Positions 1-11,578 of a stretch of 64,000 bases of DNA are shown here, in pieces; position 1 is the stretch's first letter; each line of letters opens with the position of its first letter. Below the pieces are notes generated by a model. That model did no database searches and was not told the DNA's origin. It was given only the letters and a program-made list of their open reading frames with translations. The position numbers were made by a program, and so were the translations under genes. The DNA is taken from NCBI GenBank assembly GCA_963169105.1, contig OY720632.1:190030448-190094447 (forward strand), given 5' to 3'. This stretch comes from Ceriagrion tenellum. Its lineage: Eukaryota > Arthropoda > Insecta > Odonata > Coenagrionidae.

Positions 1-422
1 GGTTGAATGGGCGGATTCATTTTCTGGTGTAATTTCATTTATAAAAAACTATAGAAAATTTTAGCATGATCGCACAATATTTGATACTCCTGGAACAGAA
101 AACTTAAAAAAGAAAAATTTTTGGCCACCGGGGGGGACAGACGTCCAAAGGAGGTCAGGCGTCTGGAGGGGAAGGATATACTTTTTCTTTTTTAATTATT
201 TATATTTATTTGATATCTATGTTTTTATTAGGTTGTGTTTAGCTAGGAAAATCCATATTATTTGTAAAATATCACTTTGGCTCTTATATAAACCACGATA
301 ATATAGCCTGGAAATGTTTAAAAATTTAGCCTTGAAAACCTGGAATTATGCTTGAATTTTTTGTGACTTTTGTGGACAATCAGGTTTGTTTATCCCCAAC
401 TCCTGCTTCTAAAACATTACAG
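1..422 (+). other. intron, 3' part
   Basis: This is intron sequence before the first exon of the window. It is AT-rich, with a short G-rich stretch near 128-175, and ends in an acceptor tract. I see no gene or element in it. Confidence 0.8.
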
Positions 423-620
423 GGATCATCCGTGAACACATCGTTTCTTGGTGGTAACCAGTTTGGTTCTGGAGGATTAGGGGGTACGGGATCTGTTGGC
501 ATTGGGTCAGTTGGTGGGTCAATGGCTGCCTCTGCTGGGGCTTGTGGAGGAGCTCAGCATGTCATGTCTGTGTCTAGCCTTCCATTTGGAGACTCGAGAC
601 TCTTTCGAGATTTGTTACCG
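423..620 (+). CDS. Nup98-96: Nup98-96 exon 1 of window: end of FG-type region
   Basis: The exon has 66 codons, entered and left in phase 0. The acceptor follows a pyrimidine-rich tract ending in ACATTACAG; the donor is GTAAGC. The first two thirds are Gly/Ser-rich with one FG dipeptide, as expected at the end of the FG domain. It ends in SSLPFGDSRLFRDLLP, which matches the conserved PYGDSPLF segment that follows the FG region in NUP98. The frame stays open upstream to 348, but that stretch contains the acceptor tract and is intronic. The conserved end makes the call firm; the low-complexity start rests on the splice site and frame. Confidence 0.9.
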
Positions 621-1802
621 GTAAGCTATTTTTGAAATTGAAGTCTTGGTATAAATATCCATTTTTATCTAATCAATCTCCTTTGAGATGAATATCCATC
701 ATCATTTGTGTTCATTTTTCTGATTTGAAAGATTACATTACTAATTTGGAGAGACTTGTTGAGGTAGTCCTGAGGCCTTTTATAATTTTTTTTAGTGCCT
801 TGCTTTTCTTCATGCCTATCATATAATTTTTAGGGTTATCTTAAATTAGCCCTAGTGATTATCTAAGGATCAATTACTGCTACTATGACATTGATTCTAA
901 ACCTTGCTGTGTGCAGAACAAATTTTACTGCTTGCTGTATTGTACTGCATGTTGTAAAGGAACAGTTTTTTGCATACTGCATTTCCAGAGAGAATCTGCT
1001 TCCTATTTCATTTAAATTGACTGGAATGCAGATTCCTTCAGAATAAATCATGTCCTTTGAAATTGAAGTGACGTCACCAAAATAACAATACATACAATAG
1101 AACCTCTACCTTACAAATGCCAATGGTCCTGCCAAACCCCTGTGTAAAAGCATTAGTAAATACCTGTAATGAGCGAACTCCTGCTTTATGTAACTCCCGA
1201 ATGACAAAATGAAAGATGGGCTCTGCCTCGTTATATTTACCTCCTCATTACATATTTTGTCGAAAAAATTGTTAATATTGTCTTTTTTGTTATTTTTTAA
1301 GCAAAGAAGGCCAATCAAGAGTTTCTGTAGGAATTATCAAATCAGGGGGCTGTTTCTCAGAGCAACAAATCTACAAGTTACAGGCCACGTGACTATTTTC
1401 ACAAGGCGGATGGGTTACTCAGATATACCTAACCGAAGACTTTACTGGTGCAGAAAAATGGCGGGTCTAATCAAGACCACACATAACTTGTATTTTGATG
1501 ATAACAATATATTTGGGGCGTGTACCTTGCAATATTTCCAATTCAAAAGTTAGTGCAATGTTTTTGGGTCAATACAAATGATTGAATATGTGCTGGAAAG
1601 TAATTTAATGTCCCAACTTACCTTAAAAGATCCCAAGTGAATGGGAGTTTTTCGGGTTCACCTAGCATCATTAGATATAAACGTTTATTTCGAAGTATTT
1701 CTCATAGGTTGAGCTCTAAATGGTATAATTTAATAAACCTTAAATTTCAAGATATCAAGTTTAGTTGGTTTTATCTTTATTGAACCACTATTATTGGTGT
1801 TG

Positions 1803-2157
1803 CAACGTAATATCATAACGAAACTTCATGGTAACATACCGTATGTTGGTGATACTAACATTTATGTTGGCGAAAAACAAGTCAACAAACAAATGAAAGT
1901 CAGCTAGCGCGTATATTGAGCTCAAATTGTTATTCGGGCGAAATTCACGATGACACAGCAGTCGAGAGAAAATAATTAAATTTCCTTATGTTTCACACTC
2001 TTAAACTTATTAGTAATAAACAAATACTTAACAATTCGTTTCTGTTGAGTAATGTAATCATTAATAACAGGAAGTACGAAATGTAAGTTACAATAAATGT
2101 TATCATCGCCAACATACGGTATGTTACCATGAAGTGTCGTTATGATATTACGGCGAT
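1803..2157. repeat. foldback (inverted-repeat) element
   Basis: Two inverted arms of about 60-65 bp face each other. The left arm near 1803-1872 contains ACTTCATGGTAACATACCGT; the right arm near 2093-2157 is its reverse complement with a few changes. The 220 bp centre has no coding potential. This looks like a MITE or foldback transposon; no target duplication is clear. Confidence 0.6.
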
Positions 2158-2364
2158 TTTTATATGAAATTTCATGTGACCAATAACTATGTAAATCTCT
2201 GCTGACATGCATATTTGATGACTTGATGAGTGTTCACCCGAACAACTGCACTTTTAGAAGTATAGTAACATCGAAATTATAAATTCCAAATTGAGATGGC
2301 GAATGAATTTACAACAGACGACAAAGAGTGTACAGTGACATAGCATGTATGCCACCCCTTCAAT

Positions 2365-2470
2365 CAGATTCAAATTCCATTGAATCTTTTTTGGAAGGAT
2401 TCAATTGAATCTTGAATCCATGGATTCAATTAAATTCGATGAATCTTCGAATCCTGACCACATCCCTAGA
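2365..2470. repeat. GATTCAAT-rich repeat with hAT-like end
   Basis: The sequence is dense in GATTCAA/TTGAATC motifs and ends in GACCACATCCCTAG. The reverse complement, CTAGGGATGTGGTC, resembles the terminus of hAT-type non-autonomous elements. The other end is not identifiable, so it may be a truncated copy. Confidence 0.3.
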
Positions 2471-4269
2471 TGGAATCCTGCCTAGAAAGATTCAGTCAAA
2501 TTGAATCTGTTTGTGTGTGCAGTATAAGTGTTTTGTCACTGTAAACTGTGTTGTTCATTGTAAAATCATTTGAAATCTCACTTTGGAATTTATCATATCA
2601 ATGCTGTTGTACTTAAGTGTGGCTAATTGGGTGAACTTTCATTACTCCAATAAATATATATTTCTCGAAGATTTAAAGTTACTTATGTCATATCTAGTTT
2701 CATTTGAATTCAGCCACATGATGCATGCTCAATACCACCTTCATAACCTTCTGGAGTATTTTGTATACTGATGTACATGCTATAGATCATTGCCCACCTT
2801 TTTTGTCATGTGTTCAATGAGTAGACCAAAGGTATTTATTTTTTTTAATTAAATTTTTTAGCTGTAGAAGAATAGCTAATATTATACCAAGCATAGGTTA
2901 CATCATTAAACATCGCTTTTACTACCCAGCAAAATTTTCATGAAATTGTTTTTGTTGCTCCATCAAGCTGTTGTTTAGCACCGCCAGTATATGGAAAATT
3001 TAGCCTGACCTTTATAAAGATTTGTAGAGGTTCATTTAGGTTCTGAACACAGATTTAATAAAAAAAATGGGTGAAATTAAACTGTGCTGAGATGTGAGAA
3101 CATATATTTATAAGACCAAAGTTGAAAAAGAAGGGAGTAGTGTTTTACATATCGCTAGAGATGAATGAACTTGAAATATGACCATTTGATTGACATTGGG
3201 TACTTGGGAGTCACAGTTTAAAACTTCATTGCTTAATCTGGTGCTAAATTTTTATATGCCATACCATGGTAGGAACCCTCAAGTTAATACAACATACTGA
3301 GGAAATGGAAATGTTAAAACCTCAATTTCAGCTAAAGATGAAGGAAAACCCTACAATTGTGTCAGAAAAATATATGGAAAGGATTTGAAATACCTCGTGG
3401 GAAATAACAAAGAATGTTCAAAATTAGTTAAAAATCAATCGGTTAACTTTCTTTCTTCTCAACTGAGGAAGTAAGAGATTTCATTGTGAAACACTTTTCT
3501 GTTCAGTTTTATTTTTTAAGTTGAATAATTAGATTTTAGATCGAGGAAAAATCTAGAACCACCGCTGGGAACATACATTTGCAAGGGAAAGTGAAAATGG
3601 ATTTGAATTTGTCTAAATGTTATTTTGTGTATTGGTAATGTTAATGAACTGGGGGTTATTATTTGGTGAAAAGGGGATTAAAATTTGAGATTTGGTATTT
3701 GGGGTTTGATGAAAAAAGGGGATTGGAATTTGGAATCTGGATTCAAGAAATTTTTGATTAGACCCATTGCTAATTCAAAGTATTTTAATTCTGGAAGTTC
3801 CTCAAATATGTATTGGAAATACAAGATGCTGATATTATTTCAAATACATAATTCAAATACATGTATTTGAATGTTTTGTACTAGAATTCTCTTTTTGTAA
3901 ATGTAGCTGGGTCTAGAGAAAGAGGTTATCTGTTGCATAATGTTGCTAGAAGGGAGGTTGTTATATGACGATTCCACTGTAGTTAGTTCAAGTAGCAATA
4001 GGGTGTCTCGATGTATGGTTTTGAATGACGCTGTTAAGGCCAAATGATGACGTCCTTGTAATCCCTTCTGTTACTGTGAGTTGCTATAGGTTGCATTCAT
4101 GGGCTAAGTTAACCACATTCGAGGTCCTTCCTTTGCAAAGTACTCATTAATGTTGAGTTGTTGAGGAATTTGATGATCAATTATGCTTACGATGGAAATT
4201 GTTTCTTTAAGCATATTGTATAGCCTGTGCATGAATACTGGTGGTAATATTGCATTGTGTTTATTACAG

Positions 4270-4419
4270 TCATCAGCTAAGCTTGAAGAAGTATTAAAGA
4301 CTACAAATCCTGCTGCTCAGAAGGCTTTAATGGCAGGCACACAATACAAAGTCTCTCCACATGCTGGAAGTACTGGGAAAGTCAAAGTGAAACCTCTGGG
4401 TGCATCAGCTCTTTCAAAG
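4270..4419 (+). CDS. Nup98-96: Nup98-96 exon 2 of window: NPAAQKAL segment
   Basis: The exon has 50 codons, phase 0 on both sides, acceptor TTATTACAG and donor GTAAGA. It reads SSAKLEEVLKTTNPAAQKAL and continues with a Lys/Pro-rich stretch. NPAAQKAL is a near-exact match to the segment following the GDS-LFR motif in animal Nup98. This is the disordered linker between the FG repeats and the autoproteolytic domain, with no enzymatic residues. Confidence 0.95.
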
Positions 4420-5451
4420 GTAAGATATCTCCTGAGAAACCTCTTTTGAGGGTTGATCAATGAGTATCATTATTGAGAGAATAGGCTTTTTGAGTTCTAA
4501 ATATGCATTATGTCAACACTTGTTATGAGATCCTAATATTAATGATGTGCCTACTAAAGGGAATTGGCGAGTGTGATTATGGCTTGGAGAGTATTATTTT
4601 ATTCCCTCATTATAGAATTGGCTCTTCTGAACTGATAGGAGTGATGAAATGAGAGAGATATGCTACTGAACTGAGAGGTGCAAAAATCCTTCTCTGTAAT
4701 CATGACAACAATTGTTGACACGCACATAATAGACGCACCATTGACATGCCATGAACCTGTTCTCCCTACCTGTCCCTTCCATCCCCTTTCTTATCTGGTG
4801 GACTGCTATCTTTCACCCTATATTTCACACTTGCTGGATAGCATGTGCATGAGGGTGGCATGAAAATAAACCCGACTTTATTCAGTCAAATCCGGATGAT
4901 TATGTTGGCTTGGCGGCCAAAAAATCTCTGTGGAAGTTATGAAACTGAATCATGGCTAGACTTAGTTTTTAGCAATTATCCCTTGCTTCTATGATTCACC
5001 CAGTGGCTAATTGGCAGAATTGATTTCTTGTTTTATGTTTCGTGATTACTGTCGTAATATGAAGCTTCCAAATTTTTTTCCTTCAAAGAATCTTCTTTAT
5101 AAATCTGGAGGTGGATTTTGGCCAGATGCCTTACATGATTTTTGTCAATAACATTGGAAGTTGGAGGACTTCCGGAAGGCCTCTCTACACTTTCATCTAC
5201 ATAGTACCCTGTGAGCCGCACGCATGTGTTGTAACCGGAATTAAAAGACGATGAAGTGCTATTGATAACCTGTTTATTACATGCCTTCCTAGCTACTGCT
5301 CATACATCAGACAGGCCAAACCCCGACTTCGACTATTCAATACCTTCGTCTCGATTTGATCATATTGATAGTCGGGCTGGCCAACTTAAGTCTACAAAAC
5401 AAGCAGTTTGAACAATCACGTGCAATTATAAGATACAACAGCATTGACATG

Positions 5452-6808
5452 TGGCAGGGGGTGTTAGGACACCAGCTGTGTAAAGATTAAGGATGGGTCA
5501 CTTGATACCTTGACACCCTGGATACTTCAGGTATCGAGTATCGAACGATTCCTTGCAAAATTTCGAATGTATCGAGCCAATGAACTCTAAAAAAAACTCA
5601 TAATAAAAAACTTTTCACCATTTAACGAATCTTTTTCTCTTCGGATAATCTCAAATGGCAATTTATTCAGAAATTCTACATATCAGAATTACATATTGGT
5701 TTTTTCATCAACCATATTAGCATGGTCATTTATGATCTGTAATGTTAGCTTCTCCAGAATAATTTGATTACCTCCATGGAAAATAACACATTGCGATATG
5801 AATATGTTAACATTCCATTCGAAATTGTTGTTAATTATTAATGAAGCTTTGGGAGCAACCGTACTTACATGTACAGTCGCAATGTACCACACGTATTTAT
5901 TGACGATGGCCATAGCACGGGCATACCTAGCGAAAAATGTGGAAATCAAGATTAAAAACTTTTAATTCAATATTAAAAATGAGTCCTGTAGTTCTCTGTT
6001 GACCATGTAATTTAGACCGAAATATCTTGAAATTTTTTACAATAATGCATATTGCCTGGTATCAAGTAGTATTGTGAGTACTTGGTGGTATCGTACTCTG
6101 TATCGAGAAAAAATGGTATCGACCAATCACTGGTGAAGATATATGTTTTTTGGTGATGAAATAGTGGCAAGTTTTAAGGCAGTGTTTTTAGTGGTGCAAA
6201 GTTTATATTGTTGTTGCGTATTGTGCACGGAAAGAACTAGTTTTTGCACCTATCTGTTCGGCAGTGTATCTCTCTTATTTTATCGCATCTGGTCAGACCT
6301 AGAGATGTAGTGAGGAATCATGATAACATTCTCTATGTCACTCTGAAGCACACCAGTTCTGAATTTCTCAAGCAAACTAAGCCAAGCTCAAGCGAACTAA
6401 GCCTCCAGAGTCTCCTGAGGCTCCTACCCTAATCCCTTAAGTGGTGAAAAAATTTGTTTGCTCGTAGAAGTTTTTAGCTAAGCGTGCAGCTTTTTTTTGT
6501 ATGTTATTAATTTTTTTTGGTTAAATCTTTTAACTAAGTGTGCAGCTTTTCTTTTATGATATTAATTTTTTTGGTAAAATCTTGAACTAAGCATGCATCT
6601 TTTCTTTGTATGTTATTAATGTTTTGGTTAAATCTTTATGACCCGGGACCCAAATTCTCACAGCGTATTCAAGGTGTGGCCTAACCAGAGCGAAGTAGCA
6701 TCTCTCTTTTACTTTTTCATCCGAGGACCTTCCTATTACATGCTTAACAAAACATAGTTTCTTTAATGCTGTGCCTTGTATGTTCTGTATATGTTTTCCC
6801 CACGATAT
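5452..6808 (-). mobile_element. truncated non-LTR retrotransposon, copy A
   Basis: This is a minus-strand, 5'-truncated LINE copy. Between 6587 and about 6808 it encodes the end of a reverse transcriptase: ISWGKHIQNIQGTALKKLCF followed by KERCYFALVRPHLEYA, a block typical of Jockey/CR1-type elements. Its 3' part (6141-6800 and 5452-5487) matches copy B at 6862-7400. A hAT-like element (5488-6132) interrupts it. A unit of about 60 bp containing GTGCAGCTTTTCTTTT is repeated about three times between 6475 and 6640, but is single in copy B. The coding remnant is broken. Confidence 0.65.
5488..6132. mobile_element. hAT-like non-autonomous element inserted in LINE copy A
   Basis: The insert splits sequence that is continuous in copy B. 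Flanks are GTAAAGAT (5480-5487) and GTGAAGAT (6133-6140), an 8 bp target duplication with one change, as hAT elements make. The ends are loosely inverted: AGGATGGGTC...GATACC on the left and GGTATCGACCAATCACTG on the right. It has no coding region. Confidence 0.55.
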
Positions 6809-7398
6809 ATTAGAAGTTCTACATCTATATCTACATAATACACTGCAAGCCTCCACATGGGCGTGTGGCAGGGGGTGTTAGGTCACCAGCTGTGTAAAGA
6901 TGTAAGTTTTTGGGAGATGAAATGGTGACATGTATTATAGGAGTGTATTTGGTGGAGCTCAATTTTTATTGTGGTCACTTATTGCTCGCGAAAAGAATGA
7001 GTTTTTGTACCTGTCTGTTTGGCAGTGTATCTCTCTTATTTTGTCGCATCTGTCAGACCTAGAGATGTAGTGAGGAGTCATGAGGAGATAATATTTTCTG
7101 TGTCGCTCTGAAAAACATCAGTTCTGAATTTCTGAAGCAACCTAAGGCTAGCGTGTAGCCTCCCGAGTCTCTAGGGGCTCCCACCTTGATCCTTCTAAAA
7201 GCTGTGAGACACTATATGTACACTCATAGCATTTTTATGAAACGCGCAGCTTTCCTTTGTATTTTATTGTTTTTGGTTAAATCTATATAACCAGGGTCCA
7301 AAATTCTCGTGGCATATTTGAGGTATGGCCTATTCTGAGCAAAGTAGCATCTCTCTTTCACTTTTTCATCTGAGTACCTTCCTATTATTCACTTACAA
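6809..7398 (-). mobile_element. truncated non-LTR retrotransposon, copy B
   Basis: A second minus-strand 5'-truncated copy. Its 3' end at the left carries a short TGTAGA-type tail (CTACATCTATATCTACATAA on the + strand, about 6818-6837) directly abutting the reverse-transcriptase remnant of copy A, so copy B appears inserted into copy A. The coding remnant at 7300-7398 is short and degraded. Confidence 0.55.
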
Positions 7399-7459
7399 GG
7401 AGACATCGCGTAATAGTAATTGAGGACGAAGACAAGACAAATGTTATCTTAAAGTGGAG

Positions 7460-7760
7460 TAAAAACGCCGGAAATTGGTAATGTCTTTCCGTCCCATGTT
7501 TCCGGGTTCGTGAGAAAATTGCTAATAAACAATTTCGTCTCAAGGAAATACTTAAGATTTCGAGCTTATCACCTCAAGGCGAAACGGCTGAGGTGGTTAA
7601 GGTGCTAGCGCCTATTATGCTGGGTTGTAGCAGGACGTCGCGGATTCGAGGCTCATACCTGCATTATTTTTTAAACGAAAAAAAACCGTAGTTACGTTCG
7701 TATACGTTCGGAATCTGGCATCTTTCGTGGTTTCCGAAGCATATTCGAGCGAAATACATT
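7460..7760 (+). repeat. tRNA-derived SINE-like repeat, copy 1
   Basis: Positions 7583-7655 resemble a tRNA-Ser gene: GGCTGAGGTGGTTAAGG fits the A box, and GGATTCGAGGC at 7642-7652 fits the B box, with room for a long variable arm. An A/T-rich stretch follows. A diverged copy lies at 48930-49150 in the same orientation, sharing sequence both upstream and downstream of the tRNA-like part. No intact cloverleaf is expected, so this is not called a tRNA gene. Confidence 0.5.
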
Positions 7761-8416
7761 TGAAAACATTTAGCCTTAAGATATGTCATATTTTTTGGCG
7801 ACAGTTCATTGCAGTGCGTGGAATATTCAGAATACAAATAAATCGGACACAGGTTTACAAATTTTTTCTCCGGAAAACTTCGTAATTTCGTTATTGTTTC
7901 GACGCATATACGAAAACATTGCTCTAAATGCCCACTAGGTCAGCTTCGCCCAACCTTGATGTAAAGATTCAAGGGATTAGCATTGCAAAAAATAGCTGGA
8001 TTGCTATAATGAGGGTGGGATATAATGAGCAATTTTTCGAATTTTGTGTTAACTTGCTACAGCGGCCTTCTACTGTATTTATCTTTTGTGTAATAATGAG
8101 ATTTTAGAATCTGATCCTAACTCTGTCTGCATGTATATGATGAAATATGAATACTTAATTTATTGTTTGTGCAGAGGCAGGAAAATAAATCAATGCAACT
8201 TTTGCTTATTGAAACACAAAATGCAGTATTACTGATATCCTTCATTCCATTCTCGTTGGAAATGACATGCCATCCCCCATTGTCTTTGTTCCAAAGGCTG
8301 GTTAATTGAATTGTAGTTATTTCCTCCAGATAATGTATCAAAGGAATATAAGTTGGTTGGACACCAGTCAAGGTATATCAATTGATTAAGTTTTATTTGC
8401 TTTCCATTTCTTTCAG

Positions 8417-8506
8417 AGATCTCTCTTTGATGGTTTGGAGGAAGAAGATGCATCTCTACTCACTGTGTTTTCTCCAAGAACTGGATCAAAACGTTTAACT
8501 CTTAAG
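8417..8506 (+). CDS. Nup98-96: Nup98-96 exon 3 of window: LFDGL linker segment
   Basis: This short exon has 30 codons, phase 0 on both sides. The acceptor follows TTTCCATTTCTTTCAG and the donor is GTCTGT, a weaker site. It encodes RSLFDGLEEEDASLL and ends KRLTLK, matching the SHLFDGLDDDEPSL...KLVLK block of vertebrate NUP98. It contains no ATG, so it is easy to miss in a plain reading-frame scan. Confidence 0.92.
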
Positions 8507-9708
8507 GTCTGTAGCTGAGTGTATCAAGTGGTATACCTTGGGAACTAGTGTGATACATAAATACATTAAGGATAAAATTGTGAAAAGCATGTTTTCTTTT
8601 GAATTAGGGTAGGTGAAGAATTTTGAAGGAGATATCTTAGAGCACTAGGTCCAAACCTGTGAAATTTGTAGGGTGTACATAGTCATGCTGTTGAGTTGAA
8701 TGCCAAAAGACTTGAATAATGGTGGGTGAAATAGTAGTAAGGACATACGTATATGATAAGGCACTTTTTGAAAATGGATGATTTGAGGGTATGTATATGT
8801 AAATGCAGGGAACTTCTATCTTAGCGGAGTCGGCATCAAGGTCTTGTGGATATTTCCACACCTAATATCATACCATTCCGCCATTATTCCAGTCGTGGTA
8901 TTGTGTGTCCCATCACTTCAGGCTGGGAGATGCCATCTGAGCACAAATAAAACTGTTTTCAGTGACTTTCAGTCCATAGTTTACCAAATTTATTTAGCAT
9001 ATGCTTAAACAATATCCTGTGGTATCTGTAAAAGTTTGTGTTATAAATTTGTCATCTGAACCCTAAGAGCTCTTTCTATGTTTATTATTTGATGGGAAGT
9101 GCCCATCAATGTGCTAACGCTCATCTCACCAGTTTTATTCATGGACTTCTGCTTTGAGGTTTAACTGAGAGTAAATAGTAAACTAAGTAAACAAATAGTA
9201 AAAGAAGTAAGGCACCTGTTAAGAGGTAAGCGTAAGGATAATCTTCACTGTTGGTGGTGGAAACTATTTAAACCTTGAGTACTGTCACCTGGGTGTTTAA
9301 CACTCTTACAATTTTTAACATGTGGCTTGTAATTTGTTGCTAATTCTGCTCTCCTGGCAGAAGCCTCCTTTATCAGGTTTCCTGCCTCTGTATTTTTTTT
9401 ATAAAATGCATATTTATATGGTTTTTATAAGTATTTTTTCTATGAATTGTTATTTTGCATTTTTATAGTTTTTCACCTGTAGCGACACTGTGTGTTTGGT
9501 TCAGTTCACAGTTGTAGAAAGGCAACCAAAAGACCTCCCTATCAACAGATTCTACTCTGTATTTTTCTTGTTGTCTGTTTCATTTTCCTGGTTAAGTAAT
9601 TTTTTTTAGTGAGTGTTCTTCCAAGAGATTTGTGTGCTTTTTGCCATGTAGGATGTGGGATAGTTTAGGTTTGGAAGTTAGATTGTCTGGCCCCTGGAAA
9701 ATGTATAT

Positions 9709-10358
9709 CAGGGTGGCGATCGTCAGAGATCACCTGGAATTGTCAGGAAATTTTTAAGTTCTGGAAAAGTCATGGACTTCTCGTAACAGTCAGGGAGAAA
9801 CTGGAATAGGAATCCTCGTTATTTTTCTACGATTATGTTTATCGGCCAGTCTTTCCCGCCCTTTATTTCACCAACTGAAACTAACGTCCGTCGCTGACGT
9901 GCATGGAATAAGCACCATCAATTCGTGGAGTATTCAGTTATGAATCTTAGTTATTTAGTTGTGAATCAGACATAAAATGTTTCCCTTTTGTGTATCCTTA
10001 TTGCAATATTTGCCGAGTTGTGTTAAAAATCATGATCACAATGTATTAAGCTTATCACAAGGAATCCGAGGCTATGCTGTTCGGAAAGTTTTACCTCGCA
10101 TTTTTTTTAACATCCAAAACTCAGGTGGAGAGGTAGCTGAGGCACACTAGCTTATAGTAAATACATGCTTTCAGCTCTAAAAATATGAGAATATGTTTAG
10201 AAAATTTAAAGCTGCTGTAGAAAATTTAAATCAGCAGAAAAAAATGTTCCAATAATAGGTGGCCTTTTGGTGATTGGTCAGAGAAATTGGTAAATCCATC
10301 AGGGAAAAGTCAGGGAGAGGTCAGGGAATTTGAAAATTGTATATCAGTAGACGCCCTG
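9709..10358. mobile_element. hAT-like MITE, about 650 bp
   Basis: The element begins CAGGGTGGCGATCG and ends GTAGACGCCCTG, so the outer bases are inverted (CAGGG.../...CCCTG). Subterminal CAGGGAATTTGAAAA-type motifs are typical of hAT-like MITEs in animals. It has no coding sequence. An 8 bp duplication is not clean; TATAT lies on both sides. Confidence 0.5.
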
Positions 10359-10827
10359 TATATTCATAACTTTCTTGATGTTTCACTAGCTTACTCCATA
10401 TATGCAAAGCATTTACAGGCAGTCCCCGAGTTACGTAAGAGATGTGTTCCGACGGACTCTGTGTAAGTCGAAAATTCTGCGTCAGTGCTCCAGAGATTTC
10501 GATCGATGCCGAAAAATGCACGGTAAATTCTCGGCAGAGAAATTTGCGGTAACTTCTTGGCGAAGTTTCATTCAATTCACTGCGACATTCATGAACTCTT
10601 ACGTGTATTCTTAATTTATTATAGAATCAATAACCATTAATATCGCCTGAAGTTGCATCTTGTGAATTGCTAATCAAAATGCGTGATACCATTCCTCGAA
10701 TTGACCGATCGCGTGGATTCAGGAAAGTATGGTATCTTAATGCTACATTACTGAACTTAATACTAATATTGATTTATTATGTTATTCTAGGATCACAGGA
10801 GCCATATAATGCATAATTTATTAACCT

Positions 10828-11124
10828 TTAATCATTATATCTTCTGCCTTTTATATGTTGCATTGATTGATGGATGAACTTGCGTTGCTTGGTAATGATG
10901 GTGGATCTCATACAAGCAGAACCTTTTACATGTTCTTTTATTCGTTCCTTGTCTTTCACAATTGTGTATATTGTTGACACGGCCATGTTTAGAACACTTG
11001 ATATGTTCGATATCGTTAGCCCACTTTCATATTTCTTCACGATATCAATTTTCTCTTCTAAAGTGATTTTACGTCACCTTTTAGAAGCACCTGGCTTACT
11101 CTCGCTTCGACGCTTATCTGCCAT
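10828..11124 (-). pseudogene. Tigger/pogo transposase, N-terminal fragment
   Basis: The frame starts at 11124 with MADKRRSESKPGASKR, then an in-frame TGA, then RKITLEEKIDIVKKYESGLT and the helix-turn-helix SVLNMAVSTIYTIVKDKERI. This is the CENP-B/Tigger N-terminal DNA-binding domain of the TIGD1 type. The DDE domain is absent. At 10414 the sequence TA-CAGGCAGTCCCCGAGTTACG looks like the Tigger terminus at the 3' end of this relic, so an internal deletion removed the catalytic part. Confidence 0.8.
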
Positions 11125-11533
11125 TGTCAGAGGATCTAAAACACTTCACCATTAAAATTTTTCACAAATCCAACTCTCAACTTTGAGTACCAGAAAATGA
11201 CTGAAGGGATTTTGCAAGTGCTATCGTGCCCTACGTTACAATGTATCAATCAAACAAGACGTCTTTGGTTGCCTGAGTTGAATACATTGTTGCATCATTT
11301 GCAGCCAATGGGGACAGTGCTGGATTAACAATAAGGCAAAGTAGGCAGTTTCCTATGGGCCCCGAGAGTTTTCCCCTCTCTTCTCTTGCGACTCCCTACC
11401 CCTCAACGGACCCTGTTGCCTGATCTGCCCACAGGCCCCCAAGTCTGGTAGTGGAAGTGGTGGATGCGAACGTTTTTTTTCGAGCAAAATATGAACAGAA
11501 TATTATAATTATATACTTTAAAGTACAGAAAAA

Positions 11534-11578
11534 GTAATGTTATATCTCGGACCCATAGCTTCCGAGATATAACATTAC
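11534..11578. repeat. perfect 18 bp inverted repeat, 9 nt loop
   Basis: GTAATGTTATATCTCGGA at 11534-11551 is followed after 9 nt by its exact reverse complement at 11561-11578. It is too short for a typical miRNA precursor and may be the palindromic core of a decayed element. Confidence 0.75.

Larger units (their letters stand above)
621..4269 (+). other. intron, 3649 bp
   Basis: The intron holds a foldback repeat (1803-2157), a possible hAT-like element end (about 2365-2470) and, near 1091-1130, sequence like a pogo-type terminus (TACAATAGAACCTCT). The rest, including 2500-4269, shows nothing recognisable. Confidence 0.8.
4420..8416 (+). other. intron, 3997 bp, repeat-rich
   Basis: The intron carries two truncated non-LTR retrotransposon copies, one inserted in the other, plus a hAT-like insertion, a tRNA-related SINE-like repeat and the end of a pogo-type element near 8060-8080. 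Positions 4420-5190 and 8080-8416 show nothing I recognise. Confidence 0.8.

Noticed and set aside
348..422. Coding start at 348 for exon 1
   Set aside because: The open frame there covers the polypyrimidine tract and acceptor, and the sequence is not like Nup98.
1209..1553. 114-codon + frame
   Set aside because: No recognisable domain; not flanked by splice signals that would join it to the host gene in phase.
7583..7655. tRNA-Ser gene
   Set aside because: Pol III box-like motifs are present, but the stems do not pair convincingly and a diverged copy exists elsewhere, so a SINE-like repeat fits better.
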